This document shows positions 17,666 through 26,055 of a stretch of DNA of 33,393 nucleotides, piece after piece. Below the pieces are notes generated by a model. It did not search any database and was not told the DNA's origin. It saw only the letters and a list, made by a program, of their open reading frames with translations. This stretch comes from an uncultured archaeon (GTDB lineage Archaea > Halobacteriota > Methanosarcinia > Methanosarcinales > Methanoperedenaceae), in contig CABMIB010000004.1 of the NCBI GenBank assembly GCA_902386135.1, positions 1-33,393 on the forward strand, given 5' to 3'. The stretch's first letter is position 1. Every line of letters begins with the position of its first letter. The translations under genes and the position numbers were made by a program.

Positions 17666-17978
17666 TAGACTTTCCCCATAGCTTGGCAGACATTTCCAAT
17701 TCAATAATTGGTCGATGTATTTCTACGGATTCAGTTATCATCGTTTTTCACTTAGTTTACATCTTGAGATAGATAGTAATTCAAGCCAACCTGTTCCATC
17801 CTTCGCTCGAACTCAATTTCATTAGTTTATCTCTACTCGCACTCTACTGTTACCCAGATAACCACTTGTTATCTTAAATTTAACGCTACCGAATGTCTGT
17901 GAAAAGTGCATACACATGGCACAATATATTAAAAAGAGTCAGCAAACCAGATGTCTCTCCTGGCACCTTGGCGTATCA

Positions 17979-18025
17979 GGTGGTCACCAATTCATAGGTT
18001 CGCCATTTAAACTTAACCGTTTTTT
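17979..18025 (+). repeat. 47-base direct repeat, copy B
   Basis: Matches 15290-15336 in the same orientation with about four differences. The two copies enclose the second hybrid kinase, about 2.7 kb apart. Confidence 0.85.
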
Positions 18026-18071
18026 ACGCTTGTAATCAACTATTTTAACTTGTTACAATAGTACGAAATAA

Positions 18072-18103
18072 GTTACCAATGGTTTTGGGTGGGCGTTGGT
18101 AAC
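18072..18103. repeat. Inverted repeat GTTACCAA / TTGGTAAC
   Basis: A perfect 8-bp inverted repeat, 18072-18079 with 18096-18103, with a G-rich 16-base spacer. It lies about 50 bases upstream of the TATA-like box of the ABC operon, so a regulator binding site is possible. Confidence 0.45.
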
Positions 18104-18151
18104 CACCAATGAGGCAGTATCCCGCAACGAAATTCCCAACGATGAAAAAAG

Positions 18152-18160
18152 TTTTATATA
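18152..18160 (+). promoter_or_regulatory. TATA-like box ahead of the ABC-2 exporter operon
   Basis: TTTTATATA lies about 80 bases before the ATG at 18241, which would give a leader of roughly 55-60 bases. A second AT-rich box at 18181-18189 (TATATTATT) would give a shorter leader. Assigned by eye. Confidence 0.4.
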
Positions 18161-18240
18161 GTAAGCGTAATATAATCGTGTATATTATTTAAGTACGGAA
18201 TAAACAGACCATACCCGGTTGTTAAAATGTGAAATAAACG

Positions 18241-19173
18241 ATGGAACCTATAATAGAGATACGCTCCCTTTCAAAAAGTTACGGGAACTTCAGCGCTTTA
18301 AATAACGTATCCCTCAGCATAGAAAAAGGGACAATATTTGGTCTGCTCGGACCGAACGGGGCGGGCAAATCAACCCTTATCAGGATACTCTCATGCCAGT
18401 CAAGACCGGCATCAGGCCATGCGTATATATCAGGCCTTGATGTGGTCGCGGATAAAAAAGAGGTGCTTTCTATCATCGGGGTCGTTCCGCAGGAGAACAG
18501 CTTCTATGATGAGCTTACCGTGAACGAGAACCTCCTGTTTTTCGGCTCATTATACGGCATCTCTGTTATCGATATCAAGAGAAGAAGCCATAAAATACTG
18601 ACTTTGCTGCACCTGGATGAAAAGAGCGCAAGCTTAGCCAGCAACCTGTCGGGAGGTATGAAGACCAGGCTGAACATCGCCTGTGCGCTGATACATAAAC
18701 CCGGGGTGCTTATCCTGGATGAGCCCAGCGTCGGGCTTGACCCTGTATCGAGGAAAGCCCTGTGGGATACCATAAGGGAGGTAAACCGGGAAGGAACTAC
18801 TATCCTCATTACAACCCATTATATGGAAGAAGCGGATCTGCTTTGCGACAGGGTAGTGATAATGAACAGGGGCAAAATCGTTGTCGAAGGAAAACCGGAG
18901 GAACTAAAAAACAGTGCCGGAGAGAGAGTTGTCCAGGTTATAAGCATCCCGGGCAATTACCATGCAGTAAAAAGCAAGATAGAATCCCTGGAAGCTGTAA
19001 TATCATGCAGCAAGAATGAGAAGGGGCTAAAAATATCACTCAGGGGTGAGCTACCCCTGCAGGCTATCTTAGAGGTTTTTGGCTCTGCCGGCGAGAAGAT
19101 AAAGAACGTGGAATCCGGCAGTCCGAGCCTTGAGGATGTGTTCATAAAGGCTGCCGGGGAGGCATGGCATTGA
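18241..19173 (+). CDS. ABC-2 type exporter, ATP-binding subunit
   Basis: A 310-residue ABC ATPase of the drug/lipid export (DrrA/NatA-like) group. It has Walker A GPNGAGKST (about 37-45), a Q-loop VVPQENSF, the signature LSGGMKTRLNIA, Walker B VLILDEPSVGLDP and an H-loop TTHYMEEADLLCDR. The C-terminal 80 residues form the extra domain common in this group, ending EDVFIKAAGEA. The last ten bases overlap the permease gene, so the two are coupled and surely form one transporter. The leader lacks an obvious ribosome binding site. The substrate cannot be read from the sequence. Confidence 0.95.
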   Translation: MEPIIEIRSLSKSYGNFSALNNVSLSIEKGTIFGLLGPNGAGKSTLIRILSCQSRPASGHAYISGLDVVADKKEVLSIIGVVPQENSFYDELTVNENLLFFGSLYGISVIDIKRRSHKILTLLHLDEKSASLASNLSGGMKTRLNIACALIHKPGVLILDEPSVGLDPVSRKALWDTIREVNREGTTILITTHYMEEADLLCDRVVIMNRGKIVVEGKPEELKNSAGERVVQVISIPGNYHAVKSKIESLEAVISCSKNEKGLKISLRGELPLQAILEVFGSAGEKIKNVESGSPSLEDVFIKAAGEAWH

Positions 19174-21074
19174 CGATTGGCTCTGTCATCAGGAAAGACC
19201 TGAAGGTATATGTCCGCCACAGGAAGACGCTGCTGCTGATATTCATCGCCCCGATACTTATCATGATATTGATCGGGTCCGTATTCTCAGGCGCTTCGGG
19301 GGAAGGTCTTAAGGATGTAAAGCTCGGTGTGGGCGGCGGGTCGGGGCAGGGTGAGCAAATAGTCCGGGAACTGACCAACAGCAGTATGTTCATAATCATT
19401 AAAGAGAACACCACTGATCCTGCCGTTATCGAGGAAGGGGTCAGGAAAGGAAAATATAGCGCAGGGATTTTCATTCCTGAAGACGAAACGCAGTCATTGA
19501 GGCTGTACATCGATAACTCAAGAATCCAGATAGCACCCGGCATTTCCATGGCGCTATTCTCCACTACCGAGAAGTTATCTTATGAACTCACCTTTGGTTT
19601 TATCAGCACGCTCTGGAAGAACCTGGCGCAGATGCAATCCGAATTGAAGCCCCTGAAAGAAGGAGTATTGAAGATCAACAGTAGCATCGAAGGCTTAAAC
19701 AGCGATACCCGGCATGTGCTGGTCTCCCTTGATGATATCAACGTATCCGAGTTGAACAGGTCGGTAGCCGAAATGAAAAATACCCTTGACCTTATGAAAA
19801 GCGACCTCATCCGGACTGCTAATGATATCAATACAACGCGTAAAGAACTGAGGGAACTGGACAATAACGTGAGTGAGATATACAATGATTCCGTGGAATT
19901 AAGAGATGACCTCAAATTCGTGATTGATAACATCGATTCGACCGATGCTGCACTGCTTGGGATCCAAACTGACCTGCAGAATACATACAACAATACCTGT
20001 TCCGACCCCTCAACGCCGCAATGCATATCCATTGCAGGCACAATCCGGCAGATACAGGATACAAGGGCGCTGATGCTTGAGAGGACAGGACGCATCAGGG
20101 CACTTTATAATAATCTTGCGAACATAGCCCAGAAAAGTGCCGAATTGCACGAAAAACTGAACAGGGCCGATATAAGGCTCCAAAATATGCAGGAATCTAT
20201 CGGCAATTACACGATTGAGATCTCAAATATCCACGGGAATATCATGAACATCGAAAATGCCATCGCTTCCCTGGAAAATGTTAAAACCAGGTCGACCAAC
20301 GTCTCTATCCAGATGAACAGCCTTGCTTCCGATATGGCCAACAGTACGGCAGGCCTCGTCTCCGATATCGACAGGACCGGGGACGTATTAGGAGAGGTAA
20401 TAGCACGGTCGCCCGCTGTTATTGCCTCGCCTGTCAAACTTGAGCAGGACGCGGTATTCAAGGGTAGGTCTTATCTTGACTTCCTTATGCCCGGGATTAT
20501 ATCCATCGTGCTGATGTTCGTATCATTCCTTCTTGCATCCATAACCATAGTCCAGGAGCGGTCTAAAAAGACCCTGGTACGGACACTGCTGACACCCCTG
20601 TCACTTGAAGGGTTTATAATAGCAAAGATATCCGCCCTTGTCCTTATTGCCCTCCTCCAGGGGATTATCCTGATAATCGTGGCCTTCATATTTTATGGGA
20701 TCGTTGTACCTGTGGACCAGCTCGGACTGCTGTTCCTTGTGATCCTTGCATATTCCGTATCCTTTATCGGTATCGGGATGGCGCTTGCAACGTTCGCGGA
20801 GTCAGAGAACACCGCAATGCTCCTATCCCTGGTGCTCAGCATCCCAATGCTGTTCCTGTGCGGTATTTTCTTTCCTTTTGAGAGCATGCCCGCATTGATG
20901 GTCAGGCTGGGCGGCGCGCTTCCGATAACAATGGGCATCAGGGCGCTGGAGTCCGTGCTTATATACCAGGAAGGGTTCCTGGCGATTACCGGCTATTTGC
21001 TGCCGCTTCTGCTGTATGGGGTTGCGGGGCTCGGGACAGCATATCTGCTGCTTAGAAGGGAAGTGACGGATTAA
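19164..21074 (+). CDS. ABC-2 type exporter permease with large extracytoplasmic coiled-coil domain
   Basis: The membrane subunit of the exporter, 636 residues. Membrane helix 1 (about 22-42, LLLIFIAPILIMILIGSVF) is followed by some 390 extracytoplasmic residues, then at least five helices from about 437 to the end, the usual ABC2-membrane half. The outer part begins with a YhgE/Pip-like globular segment and continues as long coiled coil with many Asn-Xaa-Ser/Thr sites. A cysteine pair (NNTCSDPSTPQC) could form a disulfide. ATG at 19164 has GGGGAGGC immediately upstream and overlaps the ATPase gene by ten bases. The large outer domain sets it apart from simple six-helix DrrB permeases and suggests contact with the envelope or a large substrate. 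Confidence 0.93.
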   Translation: MALTIGSVIRKDLKVYVRHRKTLLLIFIAPILIMILIGSVFSGASGEGLKDVKLGVGGGSGQGEQIVRELTNSSMFIIIKENTTDPAVIEEGVRKGKYSAGIFIPEDETQSLRLYIDNSRIQIAPGISMALFSTTEKLSYELTFGFISTLWKNLAQMQSELKPLKEGVLKINSSIEGLNSDTRHVLVSLDDINVSELNRSVAEMKNTLDLMKSDLIRTANDINTTRKELRELDNNVSEIYNDSVELRDDLKFVIDNIDSTDAALLGIQTDLQNTYNNTCSDPSTPQCISIAGTIRQIQDTRALMLERTGRIRALYNNLANIAQKSAELHEKLNRADIRLQNMQESIGNYTIEISNIHGNIMNIENAIASLENVKTRSTNVSIQMNSLASDMANSTAGLVSDIDRTGDVLGEVIARSPAVIASPVKLEQDAVFKGRSYLDFLMPGIISIVLMFVSFLLASITIVQERSKKTLVRTLLTPLSLEGFIIAKISALVLIALLQGIILIIVAFIFYGIVVPVDQLGLLFLVILAYSVSFIGIGMALATFAESENTAMLLSLVLSIPMLFLCGIFFPFESMPALMVRLGGALPITMGIRALESVLIYQEGFLAITGYLLPLLLYGVAGLGTAYLLLRREVTD

Positions 21075-21144
21075 CCTCGTTTTTGCTGTTAGCACGATTT
21101 TTATCAACTGCGATTATACCTTTGTGTAGCCAGAGTATGGTATA

Positions 21145-21208
21145 AGGTTGGCGGCACAGCCTCAAAATACTGCTTCGACCCTCGACTAACCTTTTTTACC
21201 GCCAACCT
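21145..21208. terminator. Inverted repeat with T tract after the exporter operon
   Basis: AGGTTGGCGG (21145-21154) and CCGCCAACCT (21199-21208) form a perfect 10-bp inverted repeat around a 44-base loop, and a T6 tract lies just inside the right arm (21192-21197). It sits 70 bases past the permease stop, so transcript-end formation or a small structured RNA are both possible. Confidence 0.45.
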
Positions 21209-21320
21209 GTCTCCTCTTTAATCCAATCACTTATATACCCCAGACGAAAGCCGTTTATAGGCTTCATATCAATTGCACCCAGTACAAAGAACTATATTCC
21301 CGGACACAGATGAAAACACC

Positions 21321-22127
21321 ATGTCCGTAAGTCCTATCGTCCGCCTGAACCGGGTCTCCTTCATCCGGGGCAGCACAGCCATTCTTTATGATGTATCCCT
21401 TCATATCAATCCGGGGGAGCACTGGGCTATAATAGGACCTAACGGTTCGGGCAAGACAAGCCTCGTAAGCATAATCAACGGCTACCACCAGCCTTCCGAA
21501 GGAGAGGCCATAGTGCTTGGGAGAAGGTTCGGTGCCACCGACCTCAGGGAACTGAGACGGTTTATAGGCGAATGCAGCTCGGAGATAAGGGATATGTTGC
21601 ATGACCGGGAACCGGTAAGGGATATCGTGCTATCAGGGAAGTTCGCCAGCATCGGCCTGTACGAATCCCCGAGCTCGAAAGACCGGGAGCGTGCGGATAA
21701 GTTAATGGATTTTTTCGGATTATCCGGGTTATCAGACCGCCCTTTCAGTACGCTCTCAAACGGGGAACAGCAGAAAACCATCCTAGCCAGGGCGCTCATG
21801 CCAGAACCAAGCTTGCTCGTGCTGGATGAGCCATGCGCCGGTCTTGACCTTAAAGCAAGAGAAGAACTCCTGGACTCCGTGCAGAGAATGGGCGCTTCGC
21901 CAGGCGGTCCTGCACTGATATACATCACCCATCATATCGAAGAGATAGTACCAGCGATAACACATGCGCTGGCTCTGCGGCAGGGCAGGGTTGTGGAGCA
22001 GGGCGCCAAAAACGAGGTGCTGACAGATGACGTGCTTAGCAGCATTTTCGGGGTGCATATCGAGGTTCAGGAGAGGGATGGTCGTTTATGGCCTGTTATA
22101 TTGAAATCTAAGATGAAACTCTCATAA
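21321..22127 (+). CDS. Stand-alone ABC ATPase (ModF/PhrA-like)
   Basis: A 268-residue ABC ATPase from ATG at 21321; a longer frame needs TTG at 21273, which lies near a likely transcription start (TTTATAG at 21253-21259). It has Walker A GPNGSGKTS, the signature variant LSNGEQQKTILARAL, Walker B LLVLDEPCAGLD and the H-loop ITHHIEEI. The DEPCAGLD form and LSNGEQ resemble ModF/PhrA-type ATPases, which are not clearly tied to a permease. No permease or binding protein lies next to it. Its role is therefore unknown; it may regulate or energise a system encoded elsewhere. Confidence 0.9.
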   Translation: MSVSPIVRLNRVSFIRGSTAILYDVSLHINPGEHWAIIGPNGSGKTSLVSIINGYHQPSEGEAIVLGRRFGATDLRELRRFIGECSSEIRDMLHDREPVRDIVLSGKFASIGLYESPSSKDRERADKLMDFFGLSGLSDRPFSTLSNGEQQKTILARALMPEPSLLVLDEPCAGLDLKAREELLDSVQRMGASPGGPALIYITHHIEEIVPAITHALALRQGRVVEQGAKNEVLTDDVLSSIFGVHIEVQERDGRLWPVILKSKMKLS

Positions 22128-22216
22128 TACATCGGTAGCCGCAATTTTAAAAATGAGAAAAACAATTCATGGAAAATTATAAATAGAGTATTTGCCGTTT
22201 ACTCCGCGGTGATGGT

Positions 22217-24409
22217 ATGAGTTTCCTGTTAGACCCGCCTGCGCTATTCGTTCTTGGAGTTTTACTTTATTTTGTTGGCAACAGACTGAAAATGGAGAGG
22301 CTTGCCAGAATCACTATTGGCCTGCTCATAGTGCTCTCATTCATATTGTTCAGCCTGCTGCTGTATACAGATACTTTCCGCTGCGTTTTCCCCATAATCT
22401 GCAATAACATGAGCGGCTCCGAGTTCATGTTCCACTCGGACATTACAGGCATTTACAAAAAAGATGTCCCGCTGCTCGTTGTGATCTTTCTCTTTGTTCT
22501 CTATCCTCTATGGATATACTTTGGTTATGCCGCTGTGCTTATGCTTTCCAAGCGCAGGAGGTTCTCAAAAGAAGTTTATTCTTACAAGGACGTGAAAAGC
22601 CACAGGAACAGCGCCCCGCTAAAATATTCTGTTGTCCGCTACCCGGATAACGGGCGCGACATTAACGATCCCGGGCAGGCTGTGAGGGCTGCTGTCGAAG
22701 CTCTGGGCGGGATGCAGAACTTCGTGAAACGCGGCGATAACGTCATGGTCAAGGTGAACATATGCGGGGGAGTGCCAGAACTGGTCGGGACTTTTACGAC
22801 AAAAGAAGTTGCCGGGTATGTAGTTGACATGGTGCGCGAGGCCGGAGGGGAACCCTTCATTTGCGATGCCGACATGGTCTGGACAAAGTTCTGGAGCAAC
22901 GCAAAAGACGAGGGCTGGATCGAATGGGCTGCGCAGAAGGGAGTGAAGCTTGTAAATCTCTCTGACACTAAAATAGTTTATTTTAACTTTGGCGAGGATA
23001 GCCTGCTACAGAGAGAGCGCGTTTCAAAAGAGATCGTGAACGCTGATGTGATAATCTCCATACCTGCCATGAAGACGCACATGATGACAAGCGTTACCCT
23101 CGGGATGAAAAACATGTACGGCACGTTCCCTGAGATTGATAAAGCAAAATACCACAAGCTCGGTATAAACGAAGTGATATACTGGGTAAACCGTGCTTTC
23201 ACGCCCAATCTTACTATCATAGACGGCACTATAGGCGGCGAGACGGTCGGTCCGCTCTCCTGTGAGCCGGTTGATTTTCGCACCATCGTGGCTTCCAACA
23301 GCGTGGTAACAGCAGACGCGATAGCCGCGCAGCTCATGGGTTATAAGAACCCTGTCCGGGAGATTGACCACCTCAAGCTTGCTCATGAGAGAGGGCTTGG
23401 AGATGCTTCTGTGAAATTTGATCCTTCATCCCTGCCCCCTCATATTTCAGACGGCAAATGGAATCTTCCGGACCCTGATGTCGCGAAGCTCTACGTAAAA
23501 AGCACTCATATGCTGCTTCAAATCCCGGGATGGGATACCTTCTTCAATATGGGCTCGGATGTCTTCCTGTTCGATGCATCAAGGCTGCCGCTGATTAAAT
23601 ATTTCACTCCGGGGTTCCTGTCGATACTCAACGATGTCATCAAATGGACGATGGACAAAAAACCTGACACGCCGGAGAGTAAAAAAAGAAAGGGAATTAA
23701 CCTGGGTATTGTAATCGTCCTTGCGATTTTATCGGTTATAGGCTTCATTTCAGAAGGATTTATCGCTAAATCCTCGCTTGAGTTCTCGCTTGGTTTCCTA
23801 GCTGCTATCGTTCTCGGAGCCATATTCGCGAGAAGAATGAAGACGAAGCATCTCGTTTCAATATCTTTAGCTTCGATTTTGGTATCATACGCTGTGGAGC
23901 GGTACGCCGTGCTGGCAGGCATGTGGCATTATATCGATGGCAGCGCGCCTCCGTTTTTCGCGCTGTTCTCAACCCCTATCTTTATTATTACGATACTGGG
24001 GATTACATCATATCTTCAGCGTATATTTGCATTCATGAACCTCAAAGGTAAGAGATTAAGGATTTTCCCGGCTGCTCTGATCATTCTCGCTTTTGCGGTT
24101 TTTATGGTATTCGAGGGCTATTCTGCTCTTGCTACGCCGCAGGTCATTGCGATGTATGTTGGGTTCGCCGTCTTGAGCCTCTTCTATAATAACAGGCAGG
24201 GTCTGGAATGGAACTTCGCCTTCGCGATCGTTGCGGTCGCACTGGGCGGTTCCATGGAACTGCTCGGCGCGGTGAGCGGGCTGTGGAGCTACGCGTTCAG
24301 GGAAGGATTGCCCATATTCATAAGCCTCGCATGGGCGCTGAACGCATGGGCAGCATGCGGGATTACGCAGGTTTTCGGGGTGAATATGAGGGACGCGGTT
24401 GTTAAATGA
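22217..24409 (+). CDS. Membrane-embedded DUF362 protein with duplicated C-terminal membrane module
   Basis: A 730-residue protein of unusual build. About three N-terminal membrane helices (near 5-22, 33-52 and 82-108) precede a DUF362 domain (about 135-430), which shows VMVKVNICGG, NADVIISIPAMKTHMM and TLGMKNMYGTFP. About seven C-terminal helices follow from residue 490. The membrane part appears internally duplicated: YAVLAGMWHYIDG near 563 and LLGAVSGLWSYAF near 682 are each followed by a Pro-Xaa-Phe helix. That module vaguely recalls lycopene-cyclase/carotenoid-type membrane domains. DUF362 proteins often carry or neighbour 4Fe-4S domains, and a ferredoxin gene lies 264 bases away on the other strand. 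The function is unknown; a membrane redox role is inference. ATG at 22217 has GGTGAT upstream. Confidence 0.88.
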   Translation: MSFLLDPPALFVLGVLLYFVGNRLKMERLARITIGLLIVLSFILFSLLLYTDTFRCVFPIICNNMSGSEFMFHSDITGIYKKDVPLLVVIFLFVLYPLWIYFGYAAVLMLSKRRRFSKEVYSYKDVKSHRNSAPLKYSVVRYPDNGRDINDPGQAVRAAVEALGGMQNFVKRGDNVMVKVNICGGVPELVGTFTTKEVAGYVVDMVREAGGEPFICDADMVWTKFWSNAKDEGWIEWAAQKGVKLVNLSDTKIVYFNFGEDSLLQRERVSKEIVNADVIISIPAMKTHMMTSVTLGMKNMYGTFPEIDKAKYHKLGINEVIYWVNRAFTPNLTIIDGTIGGETVGPLSCEPVDFRTIVASNSVVTADAIAAQLMGYKNPVREIDHLKLAHERGLGDASVKFDPSSLPPHISDGKWNLPDPDVAKLYVKSTHMLLQIPGWDTFFNMGSDVFLFDASRLPLIKYFTPGFLSILNDVIKWTMDKKPDTPESKKRKGINLGIVIVLAILSVIGFISEGFIAKSSLEFSLGFLAAIVLGAIFARRMKTKHLVSISLASILVSYAVERYAVLAGMWHYIDGSAPPFFALFSTPIFIITILGITSYLQRIFAFMNLKGKRLRIFPAALIILAFAVFMVFEGYSALATPQVIAMYVGFAVLSLFYNNRQGLEWNFAFAIVAVALGGSMELLGAVSGLWSYAFREGLPIFISLAWALNAWAACGITQVFGVNMRDAVVK

Positions 24410-24485
24410 AATGAGAGGATTAACATACTATCGCAGTGCTGTGAATTTGGTAGTATCCTAAATTTCGTGATATGCATAAAAAACA

Positions 24486-24657
24486 GTAGCTACTGAGATA
24501 TAGAGAAATATCTCAAAAAAATCTCTCTGTGCCTCAGCGCCTCTGTGGCTTACAAAAAACTTGCCACTGAGACGCAGAGAACACGGAGATTGAAGTAAAG
24601 GATTTAGCTTTTGATGCTCCGCAATGGTCTCTGTACCTCAGCGTCTCTGTGGCTCAG
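24486..24657. repeat. Cluster of alternating CTCTGTG-type repeats
   Basis: Three clear units of about 30 bases alternate in orientation: 24521-24550 (+), 24563-24590 (inverted, GCCACTGAGACGCAGAGAAC) and 24628-24657 (+). A degenerate fourth lies at 24486-24510 (inverted). Neighbouring units can pair into hairpins. Similar 'cctctgtggc / gccacagagac' repeats recur in many genomes as intergenic families. The cluster fills the gap between the convergent DUF362 and ferredoxin genes. Confidence 0.75.
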
Positions 24658-24673
24658 TTATATACTATGAAAA

Positions 24674-24880
24674 TTACCAGTTCCGCTCAAGCCGTATCGC
24701 TTTCGGTTTGCACGCCATCACGCATGTAGTGCAGCCGATGCAGAAACTCTTATCCACGACCTCAACGACTTTTTTGCCGTTTTTCTCGATGATACGATAT
24801 ATCCTCGGACCCTTCGGGCATACCCTGATGCATTCCCCGCATCCAGTACATTTTTCAGGATCTACAAATATCTCGATCAT
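24674..24880 (-). CDS. 2[4Fe-4S] ferredoxin
   Basis: A 68-residue electron carrier with two CxxCxxCxxxC motifs: CTGCGECIRVCPKG (starting at Cys11) and CIGCTTCVMACKPK (starting at Cys47). Proline follows the fourth cysteine of the first motif, but Lys does so in the second. A charged insertion with a beta-hairpin pattern (RIIEKNGKKVVEVVDKS) separates the clusters. ATG at 24880 has only a weak GAG site. It is transcribed away from aroC and towards the DUF362 gene. A partner is not shown; DUF362 is one candidate. Confidence 0.93.
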   Translation of the reverse strand: MIEIFVDPEKCTGCGECIRVCPKGPRIYRIIEKNGKKVVEVVDKSFCIGCTTCVMACKPKAIRLERNW

Positions 24881-24921
24881 TATATCTCATGTAATAAATC
24901 GTAACTGTAATATTCCAAGTA

Positions 24922-24930
24922 GTTATATAG
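24922..24930 (+). promoter_or_regulatory. TATA-like box ahead of the aroC operon
   Basis: GTTATATAG lies 24-32 bases before the aroC ATG, which predicts an almost leaderless mRNA. TAAGG at 24946-24950 could still act as a weak ribosome binding site if transcription starts earlier. Assigned by eye. Confidence 0.4.
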
Positions 24931-24953
24931 ACAATCAAACTTAATTAAGGTTC

Positions 24954-26051
24954 ATGTCTGGAAATACCTTTGGCACACTGTTCCGTATAACAACATGGGG
25001 CGAGAGCCACGGCCCTGCAGCAGGTGTGGTGATTGACGGATGCCCTTCAGGTATGCAACTCAGCGAGGCTGATATACAGAAGGAGTTGAACCGCCGCCGT
25101 CCCGGGCAGAGCGATATAACCACGCAGCGGAAAGAGGAAGATAAAGCGGAGATCCTGTCAGGGGTATTTTCGGGAAAAACAACAGGTGCGCCGATATCCA
25201 TAATAGTCAGGAACAGGGATGTTGATTCAAGCAAGTATGAAGAGCTTCGCAACACTCCGCGACCCGGACATGCGGATTTGACGTATGAGTTAAAGTACGG
25301 CATCCGTGACTGGCGCGGAGGGGGAAGGTCATCTGCAAGGGAAACCATAGGACGTGTTGCAGCAGGCGCGGTTGCAAAGAAAATTCTTTCCAGTCACGGA
25401 ATTGAGATACTTGGCCATGTAGCGGCACTGGGAGGCATCTGCGCAAAACCAGTCAGTATAGAAGAGATACGTGAGAACACTGAAAAAAATCCTGTGAGGT
25501 GCGCAGACCCGGAAGCGGCTGTTGAGATGTACGCGATGATCCAGGCCGTAAGAAGCGAAGGCGATAGCGTTGGCGGAGTAGTGGAGATAATAAGCCTTGG
25601 AGTCCCTGCGGGCGTAGGCGAACCGGTCTTTGATAAACTCAGCGCAGAGCTTGCCAGGGGATTGATGAGCATCGGTGCCGTAAAAGGGGTTGAGATAGGG
25701 ATGGGTTTTAAATCCGCAGTTATGAAAGGGAGCCAGATGAACGATCCTGTAACTATTAAGGATGGAAAACCCGGGATGCTTACCAATAATGCTGGCGGGA
25801 TCCTTGGAGGGATAAGCAACGGCGAGCCGATTATATGCAGGATTGCCGTAAAACCCACACCCTCGATCTCAAAGGAGCAATGCACCATCGATATGAGCAG
25901 TATGGATGAAACAAAAATAAATATCCATGGACGCCATGACCCCTCAATACCGCCGCGCATCGTGCCTGTGGCAGAAGCTATGGTGGCGCTTGTTCTTGTT
26001 GATATGATGATGAGAGGTGGGTTCATAAACCCGGTTACCGGAGAAAGGTAA
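24954..26051 (+). CDS. aroC: Chorismate synthase
   Basis: Converts 5-enolpyruvylshikimate 3-phosphate to chorismate using reduced FMN, the last step of the shikimate pathway. At 365 residues it has the normal length. Signature segments seen are [12 protein letters not shown] at the N terminus, [42 protein letters not shown] and [13 protein letters not shown], plus the C-terminal [18 protein letters not shown]. It is the first gene of a tight same-strand operon, with sepS starting four bases after its stop. Confidence 0.98.
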   Translation: MSGNTFGTLFRITTWGESHGPAAGVVIDGCPSGMQLSEADIQKELNRRRPGQSDITTQRKEEDKAEILSGVFSGKTTGAPISIIVRNRDVDSSKYEELRNTPRPGHADLTYELKYGIRDWRGGGRSSARETIGRVAAGAVAKKILSSHGIEILGHVAALGGICAKPVSIEEIRENTEKNPVRCADPEAAVEMYAMIQAVRSEGDSVGGVVEIISLGVPAGVGEPVFDKLSAELARGLMSIGAVKGVEIGMGFKSAVMKGSQMNDPVTIKDGKPGMLTNNAGGILGGISNGEPIICRIAVKPTPSISKEQCTIDMSSMDETKINIHGRHDPSIPPRIVPVAEAMVALVLVDMMMRGGFINPVTGER

Positions 26052-26055
26052 AAAC

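Larger units (their letters stand above)
17666..18240. other. Long intergenic region with repeat and promoters
   Basis: This gap of about 575 bases separates the divergent kinase and ABC genes. It contains copy B of the 47-base repeat, an inverted repeat at 18072-18103, and TATA-like boxes near 18152 and 18181. A 34-codon frame from ATG at 17893 runs into the repeat but has no ribosome binding site, so I do not call it a gene. Confidence 0.6.

Noticed and set aside
17893-17997. A 34-codon frame running into the 47-base repeat
   Set aside because: It has no ribosome binding site and no recognisable product, and the other repeat copy does not keep a matching upstream frame.
21129-21215. Inverted-repeat region considered as a tRNA
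   Set aside because: The T-loop-like GCTTCGACCC lacks the pairing and spacing of a tRNA; only the 10-bp inverted repeat is supported.
21273-21320. TTG start adding 16 residues to the stand-alone ABC ATPase
   Set aside because: It lies at or before the likely transcription start, and the ABC domain begins properly after ATG at 21321.
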